DNA from: Sepioteuthis lessoniana
Taxonomy: Eukaryota > Mollusca > Cephalopoda > Myopsida > Loliginidae
Length of the DNA stretch: 64,000 bases
Direction: 5' to 3'
NCBI GenBank assembly: GCA_963585895.1
Contig: OY757904.1
Coordinates: 156,109,450-156,173,449, forward strand
The stretch's first letter is position 1, and each line of letters opens with the position of its first letter. The notes beneath the pieces are model-generated. The model saw nothing but the letters and a program-made list of their open reading frames with translations, was not told the DNA's origin and did not search any database. Shown here piece after piece: positions 10,965 to 22,260 of the stretch. The position numbers and the translations under genes were made by a program.

Positions 10965-11200
10965 AAAGAAAGCACACAATCCTCAGACAGAAGTTGAGTA
11001 GAAGTAATAAATATTCATTACTTCCGACAAAATTTTGTCAGAGGATTGTGCAGAAAATACTATTATTTCCAACAAACTTCTGTGAGAACGATGAGTAATA
11101 AACATCTTTTTTTCATTTCCGAGAAAAGACTCTCCGAGGAGTACGTAATAAATATTTTAATATTCAACAAGCTTCTGACTGAAGATTGTGCTTTCTATTT
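10965..11200. repeat. inverted and tandem stem-loop region
   Basis: gcacacaatcctcagacaga at the left faces its diverged complement at the right (gcttctgactgaagattgtg). Between them similar half-sites recur (ttttgtcagaggattgtgca at about 11034), separated by gtaataaa-type spacers. This may be a small foldback transposon or a decayed tandem of hairpins. Confidence 0.4.
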
Positions 11201-11274
11201 TGTCTATATTTCCGCTTTTTAAAAGACTTGAAATAATAATAATAACGGACGTAATAGGAAAGATGAGATAAGTA

Positions 11275-11303
11275 TAAATATATATATATAAATATATATA
11301 TAT
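11275..11303. repeat. short (AT)n array
   Basis: An imperfect (AT)n tract in otherwise AT-rich DNA. Confidence 0.8.
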
Positions 11304-11428
11304 GGGGGGTTCCAAAATTTGCGTTAATCAAGTGACGGGTATTTACCACTGTATATTCTTTAATAACACAGCTCATTTCGAGTATAAACAAACATACAAA
11401 ATATTATCTCAGATTTTTCTGGGGGAAG

Positions 11429-11545
11429 TTGCCGTGATGAAGTGGTTAACGTGCGACATCGTAGTCAATTAATTCGACATTCAATCGTCCGATTTTGTTC
11501 ACTTTCGGACAAATATACTTGGGAAAGATATGAAACCTCTTATTA
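11429..11545 (+). repeat. SINE-B, 5' part
   Basis: A tRNA-like head (gtgatgaagtggttaacgtg as the A-box region, a mutated B-box) runs into ttcactttcggacaaatata and cttgggaaagatatgaaacc, matching the proximal half of SINE-B. The distal half is missing. Confidence 0.65.
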
Positions 11546-12030
11546 AATAAATTTAAAACCTCCAACTAAAAGAAAAAAATCTTCTCCCTTGATTGGAGTT
11601 TTGCAAAAAAAAAACAACGTTATATATCAATCTAAATGTCCTTTAGGAGATAGTAACTCTAAAAACAACAATATATATGTCGGTTTAACCTCAACTACCC
11701 TATGCACCTTTCTGATACAAGTTCCATAGCACAGCATTTAACAAATATTCACGCCCAACAACAGAATTACTGAAAATTCTTACCGAAAACACAACAATAT
11801 TAGAAAAAAATATCAAGCTAAAACTACAGATTCTCAAAGTACTATATATAAGGAATATACAACCCTAACTTAATAGAATCAATTTTGAAACCAGAGCCAA
11901 TGTACTCAAATGTCTTTAGCTACTGACGCTTTTTATAGAAGCAAATTCGAAAAGTAAACGCTACACAATATTACAGTTCAAACGCTATTCTTACAAAGTT
12001 GTAATGTACATACATCACTTTCGTAATACA
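11546..12030. other. unassigned non-coding stretch
   Basis: AT-rich sequence with no recognised motif. Confidence 0.4.
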
Positions 12031-12140
12031 TCCTTCCCTGATGATGGCCCAAAGTTGGGCTGAAAGTACTTGGGAAATAACAAATTATGGAAAGTTTATC
12101 AATCAATTCCCGCCGAATATCATAAAATCAATACGGCAGT
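12030..12140 (+). repeat. hammerhead-like family member
   Basis: CTGATGA at 12038-12044 is followed by one extra T, a GCCCAA/TTGGGC hairpin and GAAA at 12062-12065. Downstream, a segment coding GKFINQF-like residues resembles the sequence beside the motif at 24.4 kb (GKFIEQF). The two are copies of one repeat, and here the core is followed by G rather than C. Confidence 0.4.
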
Positions 12141-12289
12141 TCGAAAGGATTAACAAAAAATATGTAGACAAAAAATGTTTATTATGTTCAATCAAATATA
12201 TGTATGAAAATGAAGATGAACGAACGTCCAATGTAATGTCCGCTTTTAGTTGATCTTGTGTATACATAGATATATATTTCTTTTAAATA

Positions 12290-12425
12290 CCCTGTCCGGT
12301 GGCAAAAGCTGCTTGGTAGCGCCAGGAGTGGCAGTACCGCATGGAGCTACCGAAACTGTGTTATCACCCTGGTTGGCGGCTGATGAGGCTAGGATATCGC
12401 ACGTGCTTTCACACGTTGTATGATG
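12290..12425. other. GC-richer unassigned patch
   Basis: A locally GC-richer segment (gctgcttggtagcgccagga, gaggctaggatatcgcacgt) in AT-rich surroundings. It has no recognisable tRNA, 5S or coding signature. Confidence 0.3.
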
Positions 12426-12636
12426 AAAAAAAAAATATATGAAGTTAGAAAGACTTAAAGGATAGTCTGTATTTGACAGATAAATATCAAAAATTGTTTC
12501 ATATTTGAAACTCAAATTGATCTAGAATAAATCCTAGAAAATTCAATTACTCAAAATTGATCAGAAACTGTAACTAAACGTTTCACAAGATATTTACAAC
12601 AACCATTAGACAGGAAATGATGAAGATTAGATTATA

Positions 12637-12637
<1 letters not shown>

Positions 12638-12673
<36 letters not shown>
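12638..12673. repeat. (TA)n array
   Basis: A pure dinucleotide tract. Confidence 0.95.
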
Positions 12674-12675
<2 letters not shown>

Positions 12676-12774
12676 TAGAAAATAGCAAACAATAAATTAA
12701 CCTATCTTATAAATTATTGTCAGTATTTGATAATACTCAATGACAAAGATAAAATTGGGGCGGTAAGGTTGTTT

Positions 12775-12850
12775 GTTTGTTTTTGTTTTGTTTTGTCTTT
12801 TTTGTTTTATTTATTTATTTATTTTTATTTATTTATTTATTTATTTTTTG
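12775..12850 (+). repeat. (TTTG)n/(TTTA)n tract
   Basis: A TTTG-rich start turns into (TTTA)n with small interruptions. The Tyr/Phe/Leu-rich open frame here is its translation. Confidence 0.9.
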
Positions 12851-13269
12851 CTTGTTTTTATATTAATTCAACTCGGAAGATTCTGTCGGCCTTGAAATCA
12901 GCATTCATAATTTTCACTTTTACATAAACTCGAAAAATGAACATTGAAAACGGCGAGAAAACTTACAACCAAAACAGTCGAAATATTTTTAAGCATAGCT
13001 TAGTATGGCACAAGGTCACTTGAATAAATTATCTTGCTTATAAAGATCACAAAAACAGGACATATTCTGGGGATGAAACACTCAAAATTAGTGAACGATT
13101 TAACAAGACTGACTTCTTACTATTTCTCTACGGCAGGCGCCCATTAATAAAGTCAGAGAAGCCAAGTCAACAGCCTGAACGAGTAGTTTGAAAACCAAGT
13201 GACAGTTGGGTAACTACATTAGTTGACAGGTAAAAAAGTTTGCCTACACGGACGAAATATAGTTTAGGA

Positions 13270-13270
13270 C

Positions 13271-13334
<64 letters not shown>
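13270..13334 (+). repeat. compound (AT)n(GT)n array
   Basis: A pure (AT)n changes directly into a pure (GT)n. The same order recurs throughout the window. Confidence 0.95.
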
Positions 13335-13335
<1 letters not shown>

Positions 13336-13754
13336 TAGGTTGTATGTTCGTTGATCAATGAAACAGTTGGATTGTGTGATCGCGTACTCGAAGTTCTAAT
13401 GAGTTTTAGTAATTTTGTCCCGTTTTATCCGCATCTGTCTGTGACATTTCTTGCAGGGAAAGGGGTCAGTAGGTCTTTTCGATGACACGAACAGCTTAAA
13501 AATGGATTAAAATTAGAATAAATAAACAAATGAAAGAAGAAAAGCAATGTGTATGCAGCAGACGTTTCTCCATTTCCGCCTTGTCAATCAGATTTTTTTC
13601 CACGAAAAAAAAAAAAAAATGCTCAATTTCCCGCCTTCTCCAGCGACTCCATATTGCTTCCATTCCCTTAGTAATATTTTCTAGCATATTAATCATTCTC
13701 GCTTCGGTTTTTTTTCTTCAAGTTATTTAAAACAGACTTGCTGATTTTATTATT

Positions 13755-13910
13755 AGCTTGGCATAATGGCTATTGGCGCGAGGAATAGGATCATGAAGAC
13801 GGGTTTAATTCTGCGTTTACTACGCACTAATGCAGCTAGAAAGGCATGAACCTATCTCTTCTTTCCCCAGCTATGCGTAAAATAGTATTGACTTGTCTTA
13901 GTGGGTCTAG
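13755..13910 (+). repeat. tRNA-headed SINE, partial
   Basis: An A-box-like cttggcataatggctattgg and a B-box-like gggtttaattctg are followed by a SINE-B-like body (ccccagctatgcgtaaaata). The 3' end is not recognisable. Confidence 0.55.
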
Positions 13911-14499
13911 GATGATCAATCTGAATTCAAGTTGAAAAAGACCACGCGCAGCTAAGGAAAGTCCCTTGTCAACTTGCAGGCAATACTAATTTAAAAGAAT
14001 ATGCATTATCGTCAAAGTCTTTCAGAAGGATCGTGGGAAGACACTTTCTTTTCGAAATGATCAAAAAAAGTCTGATTCTTATTTGATTTTCCATTTTCAA
14101 GAAATAACTAGATTGATATCCTATATTGCAAATAAAACAACAAACAGAGAGACAGAGTTATCCAATAACGGGCGTGTTGGGAAGTTTGACATACTTAATG
14201 TCAATACGGCGAAATAACTTATAAACTCACAAATGTTTGGTATCAAGTCACGAGTCAATAAATATTACTCCAATCATTAAAATCAGAATCGACAGGATGT
14301 CTCCTTCCTTAAAGGCAGACTTAAACTTAAATGGCTCACGTGGGCAAGGCATTTTATTATAATCAGAAGATTTGTTTATACCCCGAATGCAAGTCAATTT
14401 CTATGTGTTTTAAACAGGAAATTGTTTACGGTTTTTACCATGAAAATAATCGAACAAAGCGCTACTCATGTTGCGAGTATTGGGCAGCAATAACCTGCG

Positions 14500-14712
14500 T
14501 AGCTCATCCTTTTCTTGATCATGTTGAAATTCAGAGTTTTTCTTTCTCCTTAACCGTTTGCCATACCAAAATTAAAGAACCAATTTTGCTGTATTATTTA
14601 TACATAGCAAGAGAAAGAATTGTTGGATTCAGACTTTTCCAGGGATTTTAATGCAATGCAAAATGCAGCCTCGTTCTGACTTTGAACTTGGGTAACCTTG
14701 TTCATTTTCTAT
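14500..14712 (-). repeat. SINE-A fragment
   Basis: The complement of the SINE-A middle (gaaattcagagtttttcttt, then ttggattcagacttttccag) and the start of the head (cctcgttctgactttgaact) are present. It explains most of the 106-codon open frame at 14331-14651. Confidence 0.7.
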
Positions 14713-15037
14713 GACATGAGAGTCTTCTATAATTATAATTACTTCTTAAATCTTAAACAAAATCATATTTCACTTCAATGAATATTACAATGATTTTTAG
14801 GTCACAATAAAAAAAGAAAAATTTAAACTGTAGAGTTAACCAGTTTTCTAAAAAGTCTTAGACAAATATTCTCTATTGTATATAATATATTGTTTACCCT
14901 TGAATAAAATAATATTCGTCTTCAAAAGATCCTATATCAGTTTTTTACGTCAATCTAACAAAAACCCTTTCTACTTGGGCCAATTTTCGATGAATAATGA
15001 TAAAACTTTTTTCATTAAACTTCAAGAAATTTAAATT

Positions 15038-15096
15038 CTGGTTTTTAAGACAATATTGTTTGTGTTTCTGGGTTTTAAGACAATATTGTTTGTGTG
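15038..15096 (+). repeat. local tandem duplication
   Basis: The segment ttaagacaatattgtttgtg occurs twice about 32 bp apart, each preceded by tggttt or gggttt. Confidence 0.9.
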
Positions 15097-15180
15097 AAAT
15101 AAGTAAAATTTTGTGTTCAATTTAGAAAAGCAAAAGAAAATCTGATAATTTATTAGGCCCGTAAATAGACACACCAACAT

Positions 15181-15242
15181 GGTTTGGTTTCTTTATTTAA
15201 TGGCATATCAATCTTCGTGCTTTATATAATGCCAAATCCACC
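15181..15242 (-). repeat. SINE-B 3' end
   Basis: The start ggtttggtttctttatttaa, followed by tggcatatcaa and atgccaaatcca, is the complement of the SINE-B 3' end. The copy is truncated where the adjacent foldback begins. Confidence 0.75.
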
Positions 15243-15249
15243 CTCATTA

Positions 15250-15680
15250 TTTACATTTTTCGGACTATTGTCCTCATCTTTGTCGCCATGTTTATCATAA
15301 CGTTTCAGTTGTTGTACGCTTCGGCCTTCCTCAGGTGGTTGGAATGTCGAACTTAACCCTTTTTTTCGCTCACCACTTAAGGACACATGGCCCAGTGGAT
15401 AAAGGCGTTGGTTAGATCCAGTGACATACCCAAAAGAGTGTGAGTTCAATACCCGATGAAGGCAGTGGAGAACATTCAGAGGGGAAATTAACAGGAGATA
15501 ACTGATAACTGACATCCATTACACATGGTTCGTGGAATTAGAACAGTCTATCTCGGTGAGTGAAATAAAGGATTAAGTTCGACGTTCCAACCACCTGAAG
15601 AAGGCCGGAGCGTACAACGACCGAAACGTTATGATAAACATGGCAACAAAGACGAGGACAATAATCCGAAAAATGTAAAC
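15250..15680. repeat. large foldback with about 107-bp arms
   Basis: The arm at 15250-15356 is the near-perfect reverse complement of 15573-15680. The spacer is about 216 bp. The right arm carries ctgaagaaggccgg ending in ccgaaacg, the recurring CTGANGA...GAAAC arrangement, and the left arm carries its complement. A tRNA-like sequence lies in the spacer. Confidence 0.9.
15381..15461 (+). repeat. tRNA-Arg-like sequence in foldback spacer
   Basis: An A-box (tggcccagtggataaaggcg) and B-box (gagttcaatacccg) lie at tRNA spacing and resemble a tRNA-Arg head. The acceptor stem is not convincing, so this is most likely a SINE head inserted in the foldback rather than a tRNA gene. Confidence 0.55.
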
Positions 15681-15689
15681 AGTGTACAT

Positions 15690-16380
15690 AATACTTCATC
15701 TCCGAAATATGAACAGATATTGAAATCCATCTTCATAGAACAGTCGGAGGAAATAAGGGTTCAAAAGTGAAAGTAATTGCGGGAGTGGGGTTCGAACCCG
15801 ATAACTAGGATGTTGCATTTGAAACAAATTAAACTGGAAATTAGTGTTGAATAATTCACAGAATAAGAATGGAAAAATGCGTTATAGTATAGTATCAATG
15901 TCCATGGAAAGTTTCGTCCATCAAAACGGATATTATTAGCAATCATTCTTTACCAAACTCTACAGCGTTAAAAAGTTGTAATCAAAAGCCAAATTGAATA
16001 AATATGTATAAGAGATGTACTTATTTTTTTTTAACTGCTACGTATTCATTCTTTTTTTTTTTCTTTGTAACAGAATTTCAATTCTGCAAAGTTAAGTGAT
16101 AGATGATAACTAATATCTGTTTTGATTGTAAAATATTCAACTTGAAATAATAAAATCATTGTATCTCTGGTTTATATAAGAACTGACCTTTTTTTTAATT
16201 GTTACGAGTATACTTATTAATGGGTAATACTGTAATACTATCCAATGCTGTAATACTATCCAATATTGTAATAATATCCTCTTCGAATGTATAACATTCC
16301 ACAAAAAAATAATAATAATCCAGCTATCTTTGTTTTAGAAGAAAATTAATTTTTGTTAAAGGTTTTTAAGAGTGAACTGA
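15690..16380. other. unassigned non-coding stretch
   Basis: AT-rich. At 16225-16280 a short direct repeat (ctgtaatactatccaat) occurs three times with variation. No gene is recognised. Confidence 0.4.
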
Positions 16381-16856
16381 TCAGCGCATTTGATTGGCTG
16401 ACCAGTTAAAAAGTAATAAAAGTATACAAAATCTTGAATGTTTGTTCCCAGTGGAATACTCTGTAAAAATAGATGTTTTAGGGTTAAAGGAGAGAAGAGT
16501 TCCAATGTCCATACCGAAGACAAATGAATAAGAAAAGAAACCTCTAAGAACTAAACCATCTTCAGCAAAAGCCTCATCCCCCGAAAAATTAAGAAAGACG
16601 TCAGCCTGATAACTTATTTGTCGGTCTCTGAAATACAAAAAAAAAAAAACGACTATTTTTCTCTTTTTATATTGTGTATATTATTGTACATCATGTGTTT
16701 CAACAAATAGTTTTTAACTGTTAATGGAGTGTTTTTCCTATCTTTGAGTTGCCAACACTCGGGTAACTTGTTCAAACGAATCCCCCCAGTTGTCTGAAGT
16801 TCCGGATAGATTGTGTCATTCCGCATCAGTGGATCTTGCAAATACATTGTGGGCAC
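16381..16856 (-). other. two adjacent unexplained open frames
   Basis: Minus-strand frames of 67 and 85 codons lie close together in different frames and outside any recognised repeat. Their predicted residues are less biased than those of the AT-rich shadows (for example FLNFSGDEAFAEDG), but I recognise no family, signal peptide or splice junction. They may be fortuitous. Confidence 0.15.
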
Positions 16857-17029
16857 AGAGGGAGTTGATAAACTAACTAGCCGGAAACGCTGGTGCTAGT
16901 TTCAGAACTAAGGCCCAAATCAAGTACGGTGACCAGCGTAGGACAACATCTGTTTTCACAACAAATTGTCTCAATCTAATCCTCTGGTGACAAGGCGTCG
17001 CTGCTTAGGATTTGTGTAGTATCTGTGTC

Positions 17030-17127
17030 TTTAGGGAATGGAGTAGAACCCTCCCCTAAACTTTATTGTAGCAGTTATTAAAAAAAGAGCCCACTGGTCA
17101 CCGACGACTAAGGTCACAAACTTTACT
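17030..17127 (+). repeat. SINE-C, 3' part
   Basis: agggaatggagtagaaccct runs through gtagcagttatt to gactaaggtcacaaacttta, matching the SINE-C tail in the plus orientation. Confidence 0.65.
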
Positions 17128-18060
17128 TAACTTAGATGGTCATTATTCGGTCCTCTGCATAGGATCATTATCTTTACACACTGCCTAGGATCAAATTATG
17201 ATTTGCCAGCAGTTAGTCTATCATTTGCTTCTTTACTTCTTGATCAGACCTTTGAATCAGGGCAGGAATCACTTGTAAATTTAAATGTTTGTTTGCTTTA
17301 ACATGACAGAAGTTATGGATAGTGAAAAAAAATAAGACGCAGAAAAATTCACACCATTCATTATTATAATTGATGTCTTGCCCCGCCTTTACATTTTCTT
17401 TTCCTCTTTTTCCTTTTCTTTTTTCTTCTATTTTCTTTCTTCTTTCACCTTTAATTGCTTTTTCTTTTTCTTTTTTTCAGTTTTTCTTCCCCTTTTCTTT
17501 CTTTTGTTTTTTCTTATCTACTTTACAACATCTGACTTAATGGTAAAATCAATATTTCAAAATGTTACAAAAGCTTTTGACCTAAATTAGTATTCAATTT
17601 TAATTCCCTGCACATAATAATTATTTTCTTTGAGCACAATTCTGTTGTTAATTATAGCATTTTGTACTCATTATTTTTACATGAAGAGCACTAATAACTT
17701 AGTTAAGTGAATAGCTTTAAGGTAAGGGCTTAGGTTTCAAATCTGAAAGGTCGGCCACAGCTATAAAGGCACAAGTCATTTTATTCACAAAGCATTTTTT
17801 TATTTATAAAGTTAACAAATACTAATGAATATGACTATAGATTCTGTAAATATAATTTCTCCATTCTCGTAAAGGCTGGAACATAAAGTCTAACTTTAAG
17901 AATTGGTTTTGGTTTTCTTTTATGCAACTGATATCTAACTTTCAACATAATCTCCTTCTTATAAATGGATTGAATTATTTGATAAATATCAATCGCTTAC
18001 ATTGAATATTATACAATAAGCAATTCAGATAAACTTGATTTAATAAAAAACAACAAACAA
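17128..18060. other. unassigned, includes pyrimidine-rich tract
   Basis: A TTTC/CTTT-rich pyrimidine tract fills 17385-17520 and gives a Phe/Ser-rich open frame. The rest is AT-rich with no recognised feature. Confidence 0.5.
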
Positions 18061-18226
18061 TTGCTCTCTCTCTCTCTCGCTCTCTCGTTCTCTCTCTCAT
18101 ACACATGCACACATACATATACATACATCTTATCCCTCTCTCTAAAATATCCGTGTGCGTGTGTGTGTGTGTGTGTGATAGAGAGAGAGAGAGAGATAGA
18201 GAGAGATTGTGTGTGTGTGTGTGTTA
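18061..18226. repeat. compound (CT)n, (GT)n, (GA)n, (GT)n microsatellite
   Basis: Four adjoining simple tracts follow one another: CT-rich, then GT, then GA, then GT again. The open frames in it are translations of simple sequence. Confidence 0.95.
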
Positions 18227-18565
18227 ATCTTTTCTGTAATCACATTTTTTGTCAGTACTTTATGCTTTAAACAAAGATTTAATCTCTTTAAGCAATTAGC
18301 AACATTTGGACTGCTATTTTTCTACAAGGTAGTCCATCTCCACTTTCAAGATTGGTTCAACAGACACTTTTCAATCTCATCTGTATCCAATCGGTTTTCT
18401 GCTGAACAAAGATATACCAAATAAATCTCTTAATTCATGCCCCCCCCCTCTCTCTCTCTCTGCTGTCTTCAATATTCCTTATTGTCTGAGTTGGTGATTG
18501 CTAACCGTTATCTTAATCATTCACATATGTGTTAATATTTTATAAAATAGCTTAATCCAATAAGT

Positions 18566-18645
18566 TTTGTTTTTTGGTTAGTTGGTTGGTTGGTTGGTTG
18601 GTTGGTTGGTTTTTACGAAATGCCAACATTCACCGAAGTCATTTC
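18566..18645 (-). repeat. (GGTT)n at a decayed SINE-B 3' end
   Basis: A (GGTT)n run is followed by a degraded match to the complement of the SINE-B tail (aaatgccaacattcaccga). It parallels 51.2 kb and the plus-strand end at 24.02 kb. Confidence 0.6.
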
Positions 18646-18775
18646 AACAATAATGGTCTTCAGTTAGTAAACCTACAAAAATGTACCTCCAATCCTTTTA
18701 AACAAGTAAACACTTCAGTCTTAGTTCCAATACTAATGTGCTAAGAGACAAACGGTTTCATGTGTTTTAATAAAA

Positions 18776-19405
18776 AAAAACACATCTCCACACTAAATGG
18801 TGGGTCTCTGAATCTAGTGGACATGTTCACGTAACTCGGAAAAAAGTATCTCTTCTACTGAAAATGACATCAATATCTGACTATCGAAGGTACGGATGCT
18901 ATCGATAGTTTATCGATCATATGGAAGTTAAAGCTATCCGATAAAATAAAACGCACTTTTTCCAAGCAGTGATCGTGTCGATCCATGTATATGGATTCAC
19001 TACATGAACACTGACTCAGGGTATAGCGAAAAAAATAGACGGAAATTGCCCAAAAAGGTTACGAGTTATATTGAACAATTCCTGGAAGCAACATCCTACA
19101 AAACAGCAGCTGTTTAGCCACCTACCTCCCATCTCTAAAACCATGCAAACAAAACGGAAATGACATGCAAGACACTATTGGCGAAGTAAGAACGAACTTA
19201 TAAGCGACGTTCTCCTATGGATCCCTTCACTCGGACGTGTAGGACGACCAATTTAGAACCTCTCTATAACAGCTCTGTACGGACACAGGATCTAGTCTAG
19301 AAGACCTACCAGAAGCGATGGATGATTAAAACAAATAGTGAGAGAGAGAGTCAGGGAAATCCTTGCTAGCAGCACGACATGATGATGATAATAATGAAGA
19401 GCCAA
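18776..19405 (+). mobile_element. LINE-D, decayed RT/C-terminal region and tail
   Basis: The order is the region downstream of the YADD motif (tctccacactaaatggtggg, actgaaaatgacatcaatat, gataaaataaaacgcacttt), then the C-terminal region (ttgaacaattcctggaagca), then a 3' end with a gatgatgataat tail. Many frameshifts and stops are present. It serves as a colinear reference for the rearranged copy at 28 kb. Confidence 0.8.
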
Positions 19406-19494
19406 TGTATTAATAAAATTCACACGCATTTTGAACATTATCTCAAACAATTGCCTTTAACTCATAGATGAGACCTTAACGAGTACAACAATTC

Positions 19495-19610
19495 TAGGGC
19501 AGAGTGAACCTGGGAGTCATGGTAACAAACAGGTTACACAACAGAACCCATTGCTCCGAAACTGGAGCCTTATCCCCAGATGTAATGTTGAGCCATACTA
19601 AAGACATGTA
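19495..19610 (+). repeat. P block fragment
   Basis: gagtgaacctgggagtcatg and the following segment match the middle of the P block. Confidence 0.5.
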
Positions 19611-19976
19611 CAAATGTAGTGAAATGCAGAAAAGGAAGATTGTGTTGCACCAAACTTTTTTTTATGACGACCTACTTTCAACGCTAGTCAAGTCTCACTT
19701 ATAATACTTATTAGAAGCGAATTCGCTATTCGTAGGGTGGCTTCGTGCTTGACCCAGCAACTAACTTGCAACGCTCACACCCTAGCTATTACAATATAAC
19801 TGATTCGGATAATATTGTTAAATGCATACAACTTATTGTAACTCTTACCCATTATCGATTAATATATAACCGGTATATGTTACCTTTACACATTACCCTT
19901 TCACTTTTAACGTTTTAGTTATCTATTCACTGAAATTAACTGAACCATTAAAAGAAAAAAAAAATAGCTAAAGAAA

Positions 19977-20908
19977 TACGAGGATCATTAAATAAGTTTC
20001 CAGATTTTTTTTTTTTTTTTTGTATGGGCACTTTTATTGATAGTACACACATGAAACTAGTCCCCTTCGAAGTAATCTCCTCCGGTTGCAATGCACTTGT
20101 TGTACCGTTCCAATTACTTCTGGAACGCCCAATGGAAGTCCTCTTGTGTGCGCGTGTCAATGACCTTCGTCACAGCCTCTTTCATCTCCTCAATTGTCTC
20201 ATAACGACAGCCTCTGAGCTTAGGGAATAACCAAACGTCACAGGAAGCAAGGTCTGGACTATTGGGAGACTGACAAACTGTCCCTTTGATGCCCATTTTG
20301 GTCAAATAGTCTGTGACAAGGATGGAGTTGTGGCCTGGGGCATTGTCCTGATGAAAATGCCACTGACCCGATTTGAAGAGTGCTGGCCTCTTCCGACAGA
20401 ATCTCTTCCTGAACTCCCTTAAAACCTCAACTTGAAAACCCTTGCCCTAACCCTAACCCTTTGGCCAATCAACTCTGGTGTTCTGACTTCCTTACTCCTT
20501 CCACACGTCTCATCATCCCTCACAGACTCCGTGCCTTCCTTGAATCTCTTATGCCACTCAAAAACTGATACTCGATTCATGTAAGATAATACAAAAGCAG
20601 TCTGAAGCATTCCATAGGTTTTTGTGGCTTTTTTTCATCAAGTTTAAAACAGAATTTTATTGCATATCGTTCTTCTAAAGTGTCCTCACGTCCAGACTGC
20701 AGTTTTGAAATTGACCAGCTGTGACAATCAGGCTTTAGTAGGTGTGTATTCCAATTGCTGCTGTAGCTGTTCATTTGAAGCAGAAATATAAAATTGATCA
20801 GTCATCTCATACGATGTATAGCAATAATATAGTGAATTATCAAGAGTCTACGACAATTTTAGATGCCCATACGAAAAAAGTCTGGAAACCTATTGAAGGC
20901 ACCATGTA
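19977..20908 (-). mobile_element. mariner element, internally deleted
   Basis: Same family as the copies at 9.4 and 57.6 kb, inverted. TA and terminal repeats lie at both ends, with a poly-T expanded inside the left TIR (20007-20022). The N-terminal frame (LEERYAIKFCFKL, WHKRFKEGTESVRDDE) and the C-terminal frame (MGIKGTVCQSPNSPDL, LFPKLRGCRYETIEEM) remain as separate fragments. The internal deletion carries ccctaaccctaaccct (20445-20460). The junction sequence beyond the telomere-like motif differs from the other two copies. Confidence 0.9.
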
Positions 20909-20919
20909 AGCCAGTTTAT

Positions 20920-21252
20920 TCAGTGATTATTATTATCACTTCTTGCAAGTTTGTCACACCAGTGTTAGCTGATAGTCTTTCATCGGAGTGAAACCAAATT
21001 CCCTCAAGTCTCTACGACTCTTCAGTTTTTTGACTGATCCAAACAATCCTGTAATTTGGATGGTCTCGATTCGTCCTCCGATTTCAAATTTTTCCAGTTC
21101 CTTTACCAAGCGTTTAGGGACCGTTCCAAGGGCGCCAATTACAATTGGTATCAATATCACACAGCTTTTTTTTGTTCTCTGGTAAGGTCCTAGTACTAGC
21201 GTTTCTTTTCACTTTTGATTTTCACTCTGTGGTCCGCTGGGAAGAGAAAATC

Positions 21253-21296
<44 letters not shown>

Positions 21297-21312
21297 ATCA
21301 CAAGGTCTGGTC
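20920..21312 (-). mobile_element. LINE-R C-terminal fragment with internal (AT)n
   Basis: The minus-strand frame includes LIPIVIGALGTVPKRLVKEL and KFEIGGRIETIQ, the hallmark of the LINE-R C-terminus. A (TAA/ATA)-type tail lies at the left edge. An (AT)n tract (21256-21292) interrupts the element where other copies have ccactattcggcaagttctc. The RPDL-type motif lies just right of the microsatellite (cacaaggtctggtcgtctg complement). Confidence 0.75.
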
Positions 21313-21324
21313 GTCTGATGAGCA

Positions 21325-21535
21325 CTACACAAGAAATGCTACGTGCAACCTTGAAGAAATCCTGGAAACAACGACCCACGAAACAACAGCTGTACGGCCA
21401 ATTACCTCTCATCTCTTAACCATCCAAGTGAAACGAACAAGACATGCAGGTCACTTGTAGAGAAGCAGGGACAAATTCATGCTTGACCTTTTTCTATGGA
21501 TCTCTTCACACAGTTGTGCCAGTGTTGGCAAAATC
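21325..21535 (+). mobile_element. LINE-D C-terminal fragment
   Basis: atgctacgtgcaaccttgaa, acgaaacaacagctgtacgg and agacatgcaggtcacttgta follow the LINE-D order. It joins directly to the inverted LINE-R copy on its left. Confidence 0.7.
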
Positions 21536-21689
21536 ATATGAAAGGATCCATAGAAAAATGTCACTCCGTTTTAGTTTATCTGATTGATCAGACTTCCATA
21601 CAATCAATTAACAATCGATAGTAGTTCACGCCTTCACTGGGCGTGTTATTATACGCCGAGTTTATAATACATATATGTACATATATTAT

Positions 21690-22260
21690 CAAATGGTGAT
21701 GAGAGCATTGGGTTCTCGAAGTCTCTCTCACCATCCATCCCTATCCTATATCACTCCAGGTAGGTCTTCTAGGCTGCATCTTGTGTCCACACAGAGCTGA
21801 TGTAAGTCTTTGCTGGTCGGCCAAAACCAGCACTTCTATGAGCAGGAGTCCGTGACATCCCTTATGAGATTTTTGCTTTTCCAGCAGTATCCCGCATGTC
21901 TTGCTCATCTTACTTAATGGTTAGTGAAATGGTTGATAAGTGGATGTGCAGCAGCTGTTTTGTTGGGTTCTGCTTCGTGGGTTTTTTCAAAACAGAACGC
22001 TGAATTCTTGTGTAGTCTCCATGCGTTTTATTTGCGTCCATGTGGTGCATCAATATAGTTTTGAGGACACAGCAAAAGTTTCGAAGAAATCCCTTATTTT
22101 ATCGCACAGATAAGACTTCCATATGATCAATAACCTGTCAATAGCCCTCCACGCCTTTGTAAGGCAAATATTGACATATTTTCAGCTGATGAGATATTGC
22201 TGCCGAGGTATATAAACTGGTCCACTAATTTTATCCACCGTTTTTTTAAACAACATGTAT
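21690..22260 (-). mobile_element. LINE-D fragment, 3' end at left
   Basis: On the minus strand it runs from a region near tatataccaccgaggcagc-like sequence through the C-terminal frame to a short (ATG)n-like tail at the left (atggtgatgagagca). It is highly mutated, and its 5' boundary near 22260 is approximate. Confidence 0.65.

Noticed and set aside
12290..12425. small RNA gene in the GC-richer patch
   Set aside because: No tRNA boxes, no 5S or snRNA motif and no clear hairpin could be found by eye.
13496..13730. 66-codon frames on both strands
   Set aside because: They depend on a poly-A/poly-T run and have no family signature.
14331..14651. 106-codon plus-strand gene
   Set aside because: Most of the frame lies across an antisense SINE-A.
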